Source of the DNA: Microvirga solisilvae
Lineage (GTDB): Bacteria > Pseudomonadota > Alphaproteobacteria > Rhizobiales > Beijerinckiaceae
Assembly: GCF_022808595.1 (NCBI RefSeq)
Contig: NZ_JAKUCN010000001.1
Coordinates: 310,001 to 374,000, forward strand
Length of the DNA stretch: 64,000 bases
Direction: 5' to 3'
The first letter of the stretch is position 1. Every line of letters begins with the position of its first letter. Of the stretch, positions 8,987 through 17,599 are shown piece by piece. The notes under the pieces were generated by a model. It worked only from the letters and a program-made list of their open reading frames with translations, did no database searches and was not told the origin of the DNA. A program made the translations under genes and the position numbers.

Positions 8987-9105
8987 GTCATTCCCGCGTA
9001 GGCGGGAATCCATAAACAACGTGAGTGCAGAATAAGGCGGATGAGTTCCGCAGCATCCTCCTCGGAACTGTCGCGGATATGGATCCCCGCCTGCGCGGGG
9101 ATGAC
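8987..9105. repeat. Inverted pair of REP-like palindromic repeats
   Basis: Two 27-base units, at 8987-9013 and 9079-9105, are inverted copies of each other with three or four differences. Each is itself palindromic, with core CCCGCGTAGGCGGG or CCCCGCCTGCGCGGGG. They flank 65 bases of unique sequence and sit between two convergent genes (the M23 gene and the DUF815 gene). This layout is typical of REP/BIME-type intergenic elements, which are common in Rhizobiales. Confidence 0.75.
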
Positions 9106-9132
9106 GAGGAGGGTGTTGCTAGAGGGACGTCT

Positions 9133-10008
9133 TTAAATCGCCTTGCCCAACCGCCCCGCGAGATCCTGAATGAACTGCCATGCCGTGCGGCCGGAGCGCG
9201 CGCCGCGCGTGGTGGCCCATTCCAATGCCTCTGCGCGAATGGCATCGCGGTCGGCCTCGAGGCCGAGATGGTCCACATAGCCGAAGACCATGTCGAGATA
9301 TTCGTCCTGGCTGCATTTGTGGAAACCGAGCCAGAGGCCGAAGCGGTCGGAGAGGGACACTTTCTCCTCGATGGCCTCGCCCGGATTGATGGCGGTCGAG
9401 CGCTCGTTGTCCATCATGTCGCGAGGGAGCAGGTGGCGGCGGTTCGATGTGGCGTAGAAGATCACGTTGTCCGGACGGCCCTCGATGCCGCCTTCAAGCA
9501 CCGCCTTCAGGGACTTGTAGGAGGTGTCGTCCGCATCGAACGAAAGATCGTCGCAGAACACGATGAAGCGATGCGGGTCGGAGCGCAGAAGGCCCATGAG
9601 GTCCGGCAGGGTCTCGATATCCTCGCGGTGAATCTCGATGAGCTTGAGAGGCAGACTGCCCGCCGCCCTCAACGCGTTGATCTCCGCATGGACCGCCTTC
9701 GCCAGGGACGACTTTCCCATGCCCCTTGCGCCCCAGAGCAGGGCATTGTTGGCGGGCAGGCCCCTGGCGAAGCGCCCGGTATTCTCGGCAAGCTGGTCGC
9801 GGACCCGGTCGATGCCCCGGAGCAGGGTCATCTCGACCCGGTTTACTTTGGGCACCGGAGCGAGGCGGCGCCCAGCCGCATGCCAGACGAAGGCGTCGGC
9901 CGCCGCGAAATCGGCGTGAGCGCCACCCGCAGGGGCCAGCCGCTCCAGGGCGTCGGCAATGCGCTTCAGGAGGGTCATGGATTCGGGGGAGGTCAGGTCG
10001 GCTGGCAT
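9133..10008 (-). CDS. DUF815-family AAA+ ATP-binding protein
   Basis: A 291-residue P-loop ATPase of the DUF815 family, whose cellular role is not established. The Walker A motif is in LLWGARGMGKSSLAKA and Walker B in HRFIVFCDDLSFD. A sensor-like FYATSNRRHLLPR segment follows. It is transcribed against its neighbours between the nlpD-like gene and yajC, a position that I recall as conserved in related genomes. Its 3' end abuts the REP-like repeats at 8987-9105. Confidence 0.85.
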   Translation of the reverse strand: MPADLTSPESMTLLKRIADALERLAPAGGAHADFAAADAFVWHAAGRRLAPVPKVNRVEMTLLRGIDRVRDQLAENTGRFARGLPANNALLWGARGMGKSSLAKAVHAEINALRAAGSLPLKLIEIHREDIETLPDLMGLLRSDPHRFIVFCDDLSFDADDTSYKSLKAVLEGGIEGRPDNVIFYATSNRRHLLPRDMMDNERSTAINPGEAIEEKVSLSDRFGLWLGFHKCSQDEYLDMVFGYVDHLGLEADRDAIRAEALEWATTRGARSGRTAWQFIQDLAGRLGKAI

Positions 10009-10218
10009 GTGTATCCGGCTTCAAGAAACGGTGATGAAGCCGTGTTTAGCGCGGAAATGGCCCGCCGGTCCATGGAAGAGGGCTTCCCGCCCGGCATGAG
10101 CCTTGGGAAAGGCCTCTAACTTCATTGATTTCGTGGAGTCGATGGGTATAGTCCGCCCACTTCTAATCCCGTTTGGCGCGGGTGGGCCTTCTATGACGCC
10201 CGCCTCGCGCCTTTATCC

Positions 10219-10566
10219 ATGGAGAGCCGCTTGTTCATTTCACCCGCTTTCGCTCAAGCGACCACCGGTGCCGGGGGCAGCATGGAAGCCATCTTCCAGT
10301 TCGTCCCGTTCATCCTGATCTTCGTGATCATGTGGTTCCTGATCATCCGTCCGCAGCAGCGCCGCGTGAAGGCTCACCAGGAGATGATCAAGAACGTGCG
10401 CCGTGGCGACACGGTCGTCACTTCGGGCGGCATCATCGGCAAGGTGACGAAAGTGCTCGAGGATTCGGCCGATGTCGAAGTCGAGATTGCCGACAACGTG
10501 AAGGTGAAGGTGGCTCGCGCCATGATCTCCGAAGTCCGCACCAAGAGCGAGCCGGTCAAGGCTTAA
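10219..10566 (+). CDS. yajC: Preprotein translocase subunit YajC
   Basis: YajC is a small inner-membrane partner of SecDF. The 115-residue reading has a short N-terminal segment ending ISPAFAQA, a single transmembrane helix FVPFILIFVIMWFLIIRP, then the conserved PQQRRVKAHQEMIKNVRRGD and TSGGIIGKV motifs. The ATG at 10219 is used. A TTG at 10231 or the ATG at 10282 would also leave the core intact. It is followed by a hairpin and then secD. Confidence 0.93.
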   Translation: MESRLFISPAFAQATTGAGGSMEAIFQFVPFILIFVIMWFLIIRPQQRRVKAHQEMIKNVRRGDTVVTSGGIIGKVTKVLEDSADVEVEIADNVKVKVARAMISEVRTKSEPVKA

Positions 10567-10574
10567 AGAGTGAA

Positions 10575-10608
10575 AACCGGCTCTTGGGACAATTCCCAAG
10601 GGCCGGTT
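10575..10608 (+). promoter_or_regulatory. Long intercistronic hairpin between yajC and secD
   Basis: AACCGGCTCTTGGGA and TCCCAAGGGCCGGTT form a 15-bp stem (one G-U pair) closed by the 4-base loop CAAT, nine bases after the yajC stop. No T-tract follows. It may stabilise the yajC message or attenuate transcription into secDF. This is inferred from position only. Confidence 0.7.
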
Positions 10609-10657
10609 CGCCGCATCTTTCATGCGGCATGAGTGTCTGAGAAAGGTTGAGCTGACG

Positions 10658-12265
10658 ATGCTGCGCTTCTCGAAGTCGAAAACCATCGCCACCATGGCGA
10701 TCATCATCATCGGCCTGCTGCTGGCGGTGCCGAGCGCGATGTCGCCTGAGCAGCGCAAGGCGTATCTGGCCTCCGTTCCGAGCTGGGTGCCGTCCTGGCT
10801 CGTGCCCTCGCGCGCCATCGTGCTCGGCCTCGACCTGCAGGGCGGTTCTCACGTCCTCCTCCAGGTGGACGAAGCCGACCTCGTGCGCGGTCAGATCACC
10901 CTCATGCGCGACGACGTGCGCCGCGTCCTGCGCGATACCCGCGTCGCTTCCCAGAACGGTATTCAGACCATTCAGCGCGGCGTGCAGATCCGCGTGCCGA
11001 ATGCTGCCGACCGCGAACGCCTGATGCCGCGCCTGCGCGAACTGGCGCAGCCCACCGGCAATGCGGTTCTCGGCCAGACCGGCAATGCCAGCATGGTCAT
11101 CAACGAGACACCCGACGGCGCGATCTCGCTGACCCTGACCGATGCCGGTATCAACGAGCGCGTCCGCCGCGCCGTCGATCAATCCATCGAGGTTGTCCGC
11201 CGCCGTATCGACGCCACCGGCACGACGGAGCCGAGCATCCAGCGCCAAGGCGCGGACCGCGTTCTCGTCCAGGTTCCCGGCTTGCAGGATCCGCAACAGC
11301 TCAAGGCGCTGCTCGGTGAAACCGGTAATCTCGAGTTCCGCCTGCTCGCCCAGGCTGGTGCGACAGACGTTGATATGCTGCCGATGCAGGAGGCAGGAGA
11401 CCAGCGCGTTCCGGTCGAGCGTCGTGTGATCGCCGAGGGCGGCGACCTGACGGATGCCCAGGCGGCCTTCGATCCGCAGACCCATCAGCCGATCGTCAAT
11501 TTCCGCTTCAACATCCGCGGCGCGCAGCGCTTCGGCCAGGCGACGACGGAAAATCTCGGGCGTCAGCTTGCCATCGTGCTCGATAACCGCGTGATCTCCG
11601 CGCCGACGATCCAGTCGCCGATCACCGGCGGCTCGGGCCAGATCTCGGGCAGCTTCACTGTCGAGCAGGTGAACAATCTTGCCGTGCTGCTGCGCTCCGG
11701 CGCTCTGCCCGCCAAGCTCACCATCGTGGAAGAGCGCACCGTCGGCCCCGGTCTCGGACGTGACTCCATCGAAGCCGGCAAGATGGCGACTTACGTCGCC
11801 GGCATCTTCGTCATCATCTTCATGTTCGCCACTTACGGCGTGTTCGGCCTCATCGCCAACATCGCGCTGCTCGTCCATGTGGGCCTGATCTTCGGCCTCA
11901 TGTCGGTGCTGGAGGCCACGCTGACGCTTCCCGGCATCGCGGGCATCGTGCTCACCATCGGCACGGCGGTCGACTCGAACGTGCTGATCTACGAGCGCAT
12001 CCGCGAAGAAGTGAAGGCGGGCCGCTCAATCGTTTCCGGCGTTCAAGCCGGTTTCGACCGCGCTTTCGCGACCATCGTGGACTCGAACAGCACCATGGCC
12101 ATTGCGGCCGTGATCCTGTTCTTCCTCGGCTCCGGTCCTGTTCGCGGCTTCGCGGTCGTGTTCATCCTCGGCATTCTCACGACGGTGATTACCGCTGTGA
12201 CCCTGACGCGCATGATGATTGCGCTCTGGTATCAGTGGACGCGTCCCAAAGTCCTTCCGTTTTAA
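10658..12265 (+). CDS. secD: Protein translocase subunit SecD
   Basis: SecD with SecF uses the proton gradient to help proteins leave the Sec channel on the periplasmic side. From the ATG at 10658 the protein has 535 residues. Helix 1 (about residues 9-26) is followed by the large periplasmic part, starting at LGLDLQGGSHVLLQVD. Five C-terminal helices contain GIVLTIGTAVDSNVLIYERIREE. The frame is open from 10622, but the start at 10658 has an AAAGG ribosome-binding site and matches the usual SecD N-terminus. secF follows 12 bases later. Confidence 0.95.
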   Translation: MLRFSKSKTIATMAIIIIGLLLAVPSAMSPEQRKAYLASVPSWVPSWLVPSRAIVLGLDLQGGSHVLLQVDEADLVRGQITLMRDDVRRVLRDTRVASQNGIQTIQRGVQIRVPNAADRERLMPRLRELAQPTGNAVLGQTGNASMVINETPDGAISLTLTDAGINERVRRAVDQSIEVVRRRIDATGTTEPSIQRQGADRVLVQVPGLQDPQQLKALLGETGNLEFRLLAQAGATDVDMLPMQEAGDQRVPVERRVIAEGGDLTDAQAAFDPQTHQPIVNFRFNIRGAQRFGQATTENLGRQLAIVLDNRVISAPTIQSPITGGSGQISGSFTVEQVNNLAVLLRSGALPAKLTIVEERTVGPGLGRDSIEAGKMATYVAGIFVIIFMFATYGVFGLIANIALLVHVGLIFGLMSVLEATLTLPGIAGIVLTIGTAVDSNVLIYERIREEVKAGRSIVSGVQAGFDRAFATIVDSNSTMAIAAVILFFLGSGPVRGFAVVFILGILTTVITAVTLTRMMIALWYQWTRPKVLPF

Positions 12266-12277
12266 GGAGCGAGTATC

Positions 12278-13216
12278 GTGCGCCTCATCCGCCTCTGGCC
12301 CGAAAACTCCCACTTCGACTTCATGCGCTTCAGGCGCTTCTCGTTCCCGCTGTCGGCGCTGATCTCCATCGCCACGGCGATCATGCTCATGACGGTCGGC
12401 CTGAACTTCGGCATCGACTTCACGGGCGGCACGCTCATGGAGATCCAGGCCAAGTCCGGCCAGGCCAATGTCGCCCAGATCCGCCAGACCGCCGAAGGTT
12501 TCGGCTTCGGCGAGGTGGAGGTGCAGGAATTCGGCGCCGCCGGCGAAGTCTCCCTGCGTTTCGCGACGCAGCCGGGCGGCGAGGCCGGTCAGGCAGCCGT
12601 TGTGCAGAAGGCGCGCGACACCTTCAGCAACGAGTATGATTTCCGCCGCGTCGAGACGGTGGGCCCGCGCGTATCCGGTGAGCTTGTCCAATCCGGCACC
12701 ATCGGCATCGTGCTCTCGGTTCTCGCTGTTCTGTTCTATCTCTGGTTCCGCTTCGAGCGCGAGCTGGCGGTGGCCTCGATCATCGGCACGCTCCACGACA
12801 TCGTGCTCACCATCGGCTTCTTCGTGATCACGCGACACGAGTTCAACATGACCTCGATTGCGGCGATCCTCACCATCGTGGGTTACTCGCTCAACGAAAC
12901 CGTGGTGGTGTTCGACCGTACCCGCGAGCTGATGCGCCGCTACAAGACCATGCCGACGGAAGAGCTTCTGAACCTCTCCATCAACCACACCATGTCCCGC
13001 ACGATCATGACGGCGGCGACCACGGCGCTCTCGCTGCTGGCGCTGGTGCTGTTCGGCGGTCAGGCGATCCAGGGCTTCGCCCAGGTCATGCTCTACGGCG
13101 TGGTGATCTGTACCTACTCGGCCATCTGCATTTCGTCGCCCATGCTGATCTATATCGGCCTGCGCAGCTCCGAGAGCGTGAAGGTATCGGAAGGCAAGGC
13201 CGCAGCTGCGGAGTAA
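12278..13216 (+). CDS. secF: Protein translocase subunit SecF
   Basis: SecF is the partner of SecD in the export motor. The 312-residue protein starts at a GTG preceded by AAGGAG. After the first helix it has FGIDFTGGTLMEI, and in the C-terminal membrane domain TIVGYSLNETVVVFDRTRE, the diagnostic SecF motif. Six transmembrane helices are expected. The gene is directly downstream of secD and directly upstream of two complex I assembly factor homologues. Confidence 0.95.
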   Translation: MRLIRLWPENSHFDFMRFRRFSFPLSALISIATAIMLMTVGLNFGIDFTGGTLMEIQAKSGQANVAQIRQTAEGFGFGEVEVQEFGAAGEVSLRFATQPGGEAGQAAVVQKARDTFSNEYDFRRVETVGPRVSGELVQSGTIGIVLSVLAVLFYLWFRFERELAVASIIGTLHDIVLTIGFFVITRHEFNMTSIAAILTIVGYSLNETVVVFDRTRELMRRYKTMPTEELLNLSINHTMSRTIMTAATTALSLLALVLFGGQAIQGFAQVMLYGVVICTYSAICISSPMLIYIGLRSSESVKVSEGKAAAAE

Positions 13217-13220
13217 AGCC

Positions 13221-13607
13221 ATGAGCGGTAGCCGCCTGTATGACGGTTTCGTCCCAGGACGCTTTCCGATCGATGCCTATGGCAACGGCGGCTTCCGCTT
13301 CGCGGACATGTCCCATCGCGGCTCAATCCTCGTGCTGCCGTCGGGCATCAAGGCCTGGCCCATCGGCTCCATCAAGGAGCTGACGGACGAGGCGGTCGAG
13401 CCGATCTTCGCCGAGGCCGATGAGATCGAGCTGCTGCTCGTCGGCACCGGCATCGACGTCGCCGCCATTCCCGGGAAGCTGCGCGAGCGTTTTCGCGAAG
13501 CCGGCATCGGCCTCGACGTAATGCAGACCGGGGCTGCCGCGCGGACCTACAACATCCTGTTGGCAGAAAACCGCAAGGTCGCCGCCGCTCTCATCGCGGT
13601 CGGCTGA
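13221..13607 (+). CDS. Mth938-like (DUF498) protein, NDUFAF3 homologue
   Basis: A 128-residue protein of the Mth938-like fold. The conserved parts are INAYG-like FPIDAYGNGGFRF near the N-terminus and LLVGTGIDVAAIP in the middle. Mitochondrial NDUFAF3, an assembly factor of respiratory complex I, belongs to the same family, so a role in complex I biogenesis is possible. It starts 4 bases after secF and ends one base before the next gene, so all are probably co-transcribed. Function in bacteria is not established. Confidence 0.82.
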   Translation: MSGSRLYDGFVPGRFPIDAYGNGGFRFADMSHRGSILVLPSGIKAWPIGSIKELTDEAVEPIFAEADEIELLLVGTGIDVAAIPGKLRERFREAGIGLDVMQTGAAARTYNILLAENRKVAAALIAVG

Positions 13608-13608
13608 C

Positions 13609-14451
13609 ATGGCCGATCCGCAATCCAACTTCGCCCATTGCGAAGCCCTCGTGCGCGAGGCCGATCCCGACCGCTATTTCGCGAGCCTTCTCGCGCCTGC
13701 CGACAAGCGGCCCTATCTCCACGCGCTCTACGCCTTCAATTTCGAGGTCGCCCGCGTTCGTGACTCCGTGCGCGAGCCCATGCTCGGAGAGATCCGCCTG
13801 CAATGGTGGCGCGATGCGCTGCAGGGCGAGGCGAGGGGCGATGTGCGGGCCAATCCCGTGGCGGCCGCGCTCGACGATGCCATCGTGAAATTCCGGCTGC
13901 CGAGACAATCGCTCGTCGACCTGATCGATGCGCGGATGTTCGATCTCTACGACGATCCGATGCCGAGCCTGAACGATCTCGAAGGCTATTGCGGTGAAAC
14001 CTCGTCGAGTCTCATCCAGCTCTCCGCCATCATGCTCAATGACGGCAAGGATCCGGGTACTGCGGATGCGGCGGGTCATGCGGGCGTGGCCTATGCCATC
14101 GCGGGCCTCCTGCGTGCTTTCCCCATCCACGCGCGCCAGGGGCAGCTCTATCTGCCCGTCGATATCCTCGCGCGTCACGGCGTCGTGCGTGACGACATCG
14201 TCACCGGGCGCGGCGGACCGGGACTTGCGGGCGCGCTCGCCGACATGCGCGCCATCGCGCGCCGCCATCTCGATCAGGTGCGCACATTGCGCTCCACGAT
14301 CCCATCGGCCGCAGAGCCTGCATTCCGCCCGCTCGCGCTGGTGGAGCCCTATCTCAAGGCGATGGAAAAGCGCGATTACGACCCGCTGAACACGCCGGTC
14401 GATCTTCCGCAATGGCGGAAGATCTGGGCGCTTTGGCGCGGGCCGTTCTAG
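13609..14451 (+). CDS. Squalene/phytoene synthase family protein, NDUFAF6-like
   Basis: A 280-residue protein of the all-alpha prenyl-synthase family. The segment ALYAFNFEVARVRDSVREP resembles the first Asp-rich motif of phytoene synthase, but only D-x3-E remains. YCGETSSSL matches the conserved Tyr region, and the second Asp-rich motif is not clear. Short members with weakened motifs include NDUFAF6, a mitochondrial complex I assembly factor. Its position next to the NDUFAF3-like gene, with no carotenoid or hopanoid gene near, makes an assembly role more likely than terpenoid synthesis. Confidence 0.8.
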   Translation: MADPQSNFAHCEALVREADPDRYFASLLAPADKRPYLHALYAFNFEVARVRDSVREPMLGEIRLQWWRDALQGEARGDVRANPVAAALDDAIVKFRLPRQSLVDLIDARMFDLYDDPMPSLNDLEGYCGETSSSLIQLSAIMLNDGKDPGTADAAGHAGVAYAIAGLLRAFPIHARQGQLYLPVDILARHGVVRDDIVTGRGGPGLAGALADMRAIARRHLDQVRTLRSTIPSAAEPAFRPLALVEPYLKAMEKRDYDPLNTPVDLPQWRKIWALWRGPF

Positions 14452-14474
14452 GCCCTAAAGCACAAGGCAGATCG

Positions 14475-14696
14475 TCAGCCGTTTTCGCCGTGATCGACGT
14501 TGAGGTGCCTCTTGCCGTCGAAGCAATATTCGACATGGAGCTTGCCGTCATGCGTATAACGGCGCTCCTTGTACTCGTCCTTGTTATTAGGATCGCATTT
14601 CAACTCTTCCTTCGGCTTGGAAGGCAGCTGGGCATAAGCTGCCTGTCCCATTCCGAAAAGGGCGAGGAGGACGAAGAGAAACGGGCGCGAGGTCAT
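14475..14696 (-). CDS. Small secreted hypothetical protein
   Basis: A 73-residue protein starting at MTSRPFLFVLLALFGMGQAA. The signal peptide ends at AAYAQ, near residue 23. The mature part is about 50 residues, polar, with two cysteines (in LKCDPN and VEYCFDG) that could form a disulfide. The frame extends upstream to 14756, but that would overlap the end of trmFO and mask the signal peptide. It lies 20 bases downstream of trmFO on the same strand. I do not recognise a family. Confidence 0.6.
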   Translation of the reverse strand: MTSRPFLFVLLALFGMGQAAYAQLPSKPKEELKCDPNNKDEYKERRYTHDGKLHVEYCFDGKRHLNVDHGENG

Positions 14697-14716
14697 ATCA
14701 GCTACTCTTGAAATGC

Positions 14717-16135
14717 TTACTCCGCCGCAGCCGGAAGGCTGGCGGCGGAAAGCCAAGCGGCAAGATCCACACGCGCACGGTCCGTCAGCATCTTCTTCTT
14801 CGCCATCGATTTGGCCGAGCCACGCAGGCGCTTGCCGTCTTCCGACTTCGGCGTCGCGTCGAGCGGCGGGAAGAGACCGAAATTGACGTTCATCGGCTGG
14901 AACGAGCGCGGGCCTTCATCGATGGTCTCGATGTGTCCGCCTGTGATGTGGTTGATGAGCGCGCCGAGCGCCGTGGTGTGCGGCAGCGGCTGGATCGGAT
15001 GGCCGAGGCGTTCCGCTGCGGCGAAGCGGCCCGTCATGAGACCGACGGCGGCGCTCTCCACATAACCTTCGCAACCGGTGATCTGGCCCGCGAAACGCAG
15101 GCGTGGCATCGCCTTCAGGCGCAGCGTCGGATCGAGAAGCTTCGGCGAGTTGAGATAGGTGTTGCGATGAATGCCGCCGAGGCGCGCAAATTCGGCGTTC
15201 TCGAGGCCGGGGATCATGCGAATGATGTCGCCCTGCGCGCCGTATTTCAGCTTGGTCTGGAAACCCACCATGTTGAACAGCGTGCCGAGCGCGTTGTCCT
15301 GGCGCAGCTGTACGATGGCGTAAGGCTTCACGTCGGGATCGCGCGGATTGGTAAGGCCGACGGGCTTCATGGGGCCGTGGCGCAAGGTCTCGCGTCCGCG
15401 CTCCGCCATGACCTCGATGGGAAGGCAGCCGTCGAAATAGGGAGTGTTGGCCTCCCATTCCTTGAACTCGGTCTTGTCGCCTGCGATCAGCGCATCGATG
15501 AAGGCGTCGTACTGCTCCTTCGTCATGGGGCAGTTGATGTAATCCTTGCCCGTGCCGCCGGGGCCGACCTTGTCGTAGCGCGACTGGAACCACGCGATGT
15601 CCATGTTGATGGACTCGCGATAGACGATCGGCGCGATGGCATCGAAGAAGGCGAGCGATGTCTCGCCGGTAAGCTTGAGGATCGCCTCGGCCAAGGCGGG
15701 CGAGGTGAGGGGGCCGGTGGCGATGATGACGGAAGACCATTCCTCCGGCGGAATGCTGGCGATTTCGCCGCGCTCGATGGTGACGAGTGGATGCGCTTCG
15801 AGCGCTGCCGTCACCGCATCGGAGAAGCCGTCGCGGTCGACGGCGAGCGCGCCGCCTGCAGGCACCTGGTTGGCATCGCCCTTGGCCATGATGAGCGAGC
15901 CCAGGGTGCGCATCTCCTGATGCAGCAGGCCGACGGCATTCGTCTCGGCGTCGTCAGAGCGGAAGGAGTTGGAGCAGACGAGCTCGGCGAGCCCTTGCGT
16001 CTTGTGCGCGTCGGTGCCGCGTACGGGACGCATCTCATGGAGAATGACGGGAACGCCGGCCTGCGCGATCTGCCAGGTGGCTTCCGAGCCTGCAAGGCCG
16101 CCGCCGATGACGTGAATGGGTTCGATCTTGCTCAT
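14717..16135 (-). CDS. trmFO: Folate-dependent tRNA (uracil-5-)-methyltransferase TrmFO
   Basis: TrmFO makes m5U54 in the T-loop of tRNA using methylene-tetrahydrofolate and FAD. From the ATG at 16135 the protein has 472 residues, the usual length. The N-terminal FAD-binding segment is [16 protein letters not shown], followed by [11 protein letters not shown]. Later signatures include [12 protein letters not shown] and [15 protein letters not shown], the latter carrying a conserved Cys. The frame continues to 16477 through the divergent dehydrogenase gene, which is a shadow. Confidence 0.94.
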   Translation of the reverse strand: MSKIEPIHVIGGGLAGSEATWQIAQAGVPVILHEMRPVRGTDAHKTQGLAELVCSNSFRSDDAETNAVGLLHQEMRTLGSLIMAKGDANQVPAGGALAVDRDGFSDAVTAALEAHPLVTIERGEIASIPPEEWSSVIIATGPLTSPALAEAILKLTGETSLAFFDAIAPIVYRESINMDIAWFQSRYDKVGPGGTGKDYINCPMTKEQYDAFIDALIAGDKTEFKEWEANTPYFDGCLPIEVMAERGRETLRHGPMKPVGLTNPRDPDVKPYAIVQLRQDNALGTLFNMVGFQTKLKYGAQGDIIRMIPGLENAEFARLGGIHRNTYLNSPKLLDPTLRLKAMPRLRFAGQITGCEGYVESAAVGLMTGRFAAAERLGHPIQPLPHTTALGALINHITGGHIETIDEGPRSFQPMNVNFGLFPPLDATPKSEDGKRLRGSAKSMAKKKMLTDRARVDLAAWLSAASLPAAAE

Positions 16136-16219
16136 GGTGTCTCTCTTCCAGGCGGTCTTGTTGACTCCCACGGGAGCCCTGGTCAAGTTGCGCGGGTTGC
16201 ATCTGACAAAGGTGGCGCC

Positions 16220-16978
16220 ATGCAATCCCAGCGACCCGTAGTCCTTATTACAGGCGGCAGCCGTGGCATAGGTGCGGCGACGGCGCAACTCGCCGCATCG
16301 CACGGCTATGACGTGGCCATCACCTATCGGTCCGAGAGCCAGGCCGCCGAGGAGGTCGTGGAGATCTGCCGGGCTGCCGGCGTGGAGGCTCTGGCCTTCC
16401 AGGGGGATGTCGCCGTCGAGGAGGATGTGCTGCGCCTGTTCGACGAGGTGGAGGAGAGGCTCGGGCCCCTCTCCCATGTGGTGAACAATGCCGGCATCAC
16501 CGGCAGGTCGGGCAAGCTCGCCGAAACGGCCGCCGAGACGATCCGCGACTGCATCGACATCAACGTGACCGGGGCGATCCTCGTAGCCCGCGAGGCTGCC
16601 CGTCGCCTGTCCCAGAGCCGTGGCGGTAGCGGGGGCTCAATCGTCAACATCTCGTCCGTGGCGGCTGGCTTAGGCAGCCCCAACGAATATGTCTGGTATG
16701 CCGCCTCGAAGGGAGCCATCGACTCGCTGACCATTGGGCTGGCGCGGGAACTGGCGACGGAAGGTGTGCGGGTCAACGCCGTGGCTCCGGGCATGACAAG
16801 GACCGACATCCATGAGCGCAGTACCCAGGATGCCGGACGCCTGCAGCGGCTTCTGCCTTTTATTCCCATGAGACGGATCGGCGAGCCGCAGGAGATCGCG
16901 GAAGCGGTGCTGTTCCTGATGTCGGATGCGGCATCCTACATCACCGGAGCCATCCTGCCGGTGACAGGCGGGCGGTAA
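16220..16978 (+). CDS. Short-chain dehydrogenase/reductase (FabG-like)
   Basis: A 252-residue classical SDR oxidoreductase. The NAD(P)-binding motif [11 protein letters not shown] starts near residue 11, VVNNAGITG follows, the catalytic Ser is in NISSVAAG, and the catalytic pair is in YAASKGA. The C-terminus [14 protein letters not shown] is typical. The ATG at 16220 has an AAAGG nearby upstream. It is divergent from trmFO with an 84-bp gap. The substrate cannot be inferred; sugar or 3-ketoacyl reductases are both possible. Confidence 0.88.
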   Translation: MQSQRPVVLITGGSRGIGAATAQLAASHGYDVAITYRSESQAAEEVVEICRAAGVEALAFQGDVAVEEDVLRLFDEVEERLGPLSHVVNNAGITGRSGKLAETAAETIRDCIDINVTGAILVAREAARRLSQSRGGSGGSIVNISSVAAGLGSPNEYVWYAASKGAIDSLTIGLARELATEGVRVNAVAPGMTRTDIHERSTQDAGRLQRLLPFIPMRRIGEPQEIAEAVLFLMSDAASYITGAILPVTGGR

Positions 16979-17040
16979 GCTACTGAAATCGCCAGTCTTT
17001 TGGCAAAGCGGCAGTATCCCGCCGAAAACCATGGTCTGAA

Positions 17041-17067
17041 AAAGAAAACGCCCGCTTGAGGCGGGCG
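17041..17067 (-). terminator. Rho-independent terminator of the DUF1127 gene
   Basis: On the minus strand CGCCCGC and GCGGGCG form a 7-bp stem with a 5-base loop, followed by TTTTCTTT. It lies 30 bases beyond the DUF1127 stop and may also end transcription from the dehydrogenase side. Confidence 0.8.
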
Positions 17068-17096
17068 AGAACCTTATGCTGCAGTGCAGCTAATTT

Positions 17097-17252
17097 TTAG
17101 GCGACAGCATGCTCGCGGGCGATGCTCTCGATCTGGAAGCGGGAGATGCCGAGATCGTCGAGCTCGCGGTCCGAAAGCAGGGAAAGCTCGCGGACGGTGT
17201 CGCGGTAACGCATGTAAGCGCGGACTTTGGAGAGAACGTAGGACACGAACAT
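17097..17252 (-). CDS. DUF1127 domain-containing small protein
   Basis: A 51-residue protein that begins MFVSYVLSKVRAYMRYRDTV and continues with RELSLLSDRELDDLGISRFQI, the DUF1127 core (a YjiS-like basic small protein). DUF1127 proteins in Alphaproteobacteria have been linked to RNA turnover and to phosphate and carbon metabolism. It is too short to be listed by usual ORF length limits. A GGAGCTT-type ribosome-binding site lies 6 bases upstream of the ATG at 17252. Confidence 0.88.
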   Translation of the reverse strand: MFVSYVLSKVRAYMRYRDTVRELSLLSDRELDDLGISRFQIESIAREHAVA

Positions 17253-17543
17253 GAGAAGCTCCTATCAGTTAGCCGGCCCTATTGCCGGCGGCTTTTGTTC
17301 TTGCTGTGTGCAATGCAGCATATAGGCCCGTGCGCCGCAAAAGAGGAGCGGTAATAATGTAGGTCTGTTATGCTTTAGTAGCATACCACGTTACTGCCAG
17401 GTTAACGGGCCTGATTTGCGGGAATGGACTCGAAAAATAGGAATTTAAGGCTCCAATCAGGTGGCTGGGGTCTGGCATGCTGAAGCAGCCGAGCGTCTCT
17501 GAGGAGGTGCCAAAAGAGTACCGCCGAGGGCAACCGCAGAGGC
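17253..17543. other. Intergenic leader region upstream of DUF1127 gene
   Basis: No gene is supported here. The 5' side holds a GC hairpin, GCCGGC within GGCCCTATTGCCGGCGGC at 17272-17290. After that comes an AT-richer stretch at 17350-17400 that probably contains the DUF1127 promoter on the minus strand. Confidence 0.4.
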
Positions 17544-17571
17544 AAGAAAAAGCCCCGGCGGTGCCGGGGCT
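17544..17571 (-). terminator. Rho-independent terminator of the RTX gene
   Basis: AGCCCCGGC and GCCGGGGCT form a perfect 9-bp stem with a 3-base loop. On the minus strand it is followed by TTTTCTT. It lies 29 bases after the stop of the RTX protein gene. Confidence 0.88.
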
Positions 17572-17599
17572 TGATGGTGCTTCAGAATGCGGTGGGCTT

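Noticed and set aside
13609..14451. Assignment as a carotenoid or hopanoid phytoene/squalene synthase
   Set aside because: The Asp-rich motifs are incomplete and no terpenoid genes are nearby; an NDUFAF6-like role fits better.
14708..16219. Upstream half of a 756-codon plus-strand open frame
   Set aside because: This part is antisense to trmFO; only the segment from 16220 is a real gene (the short-chain dehydrogenase).
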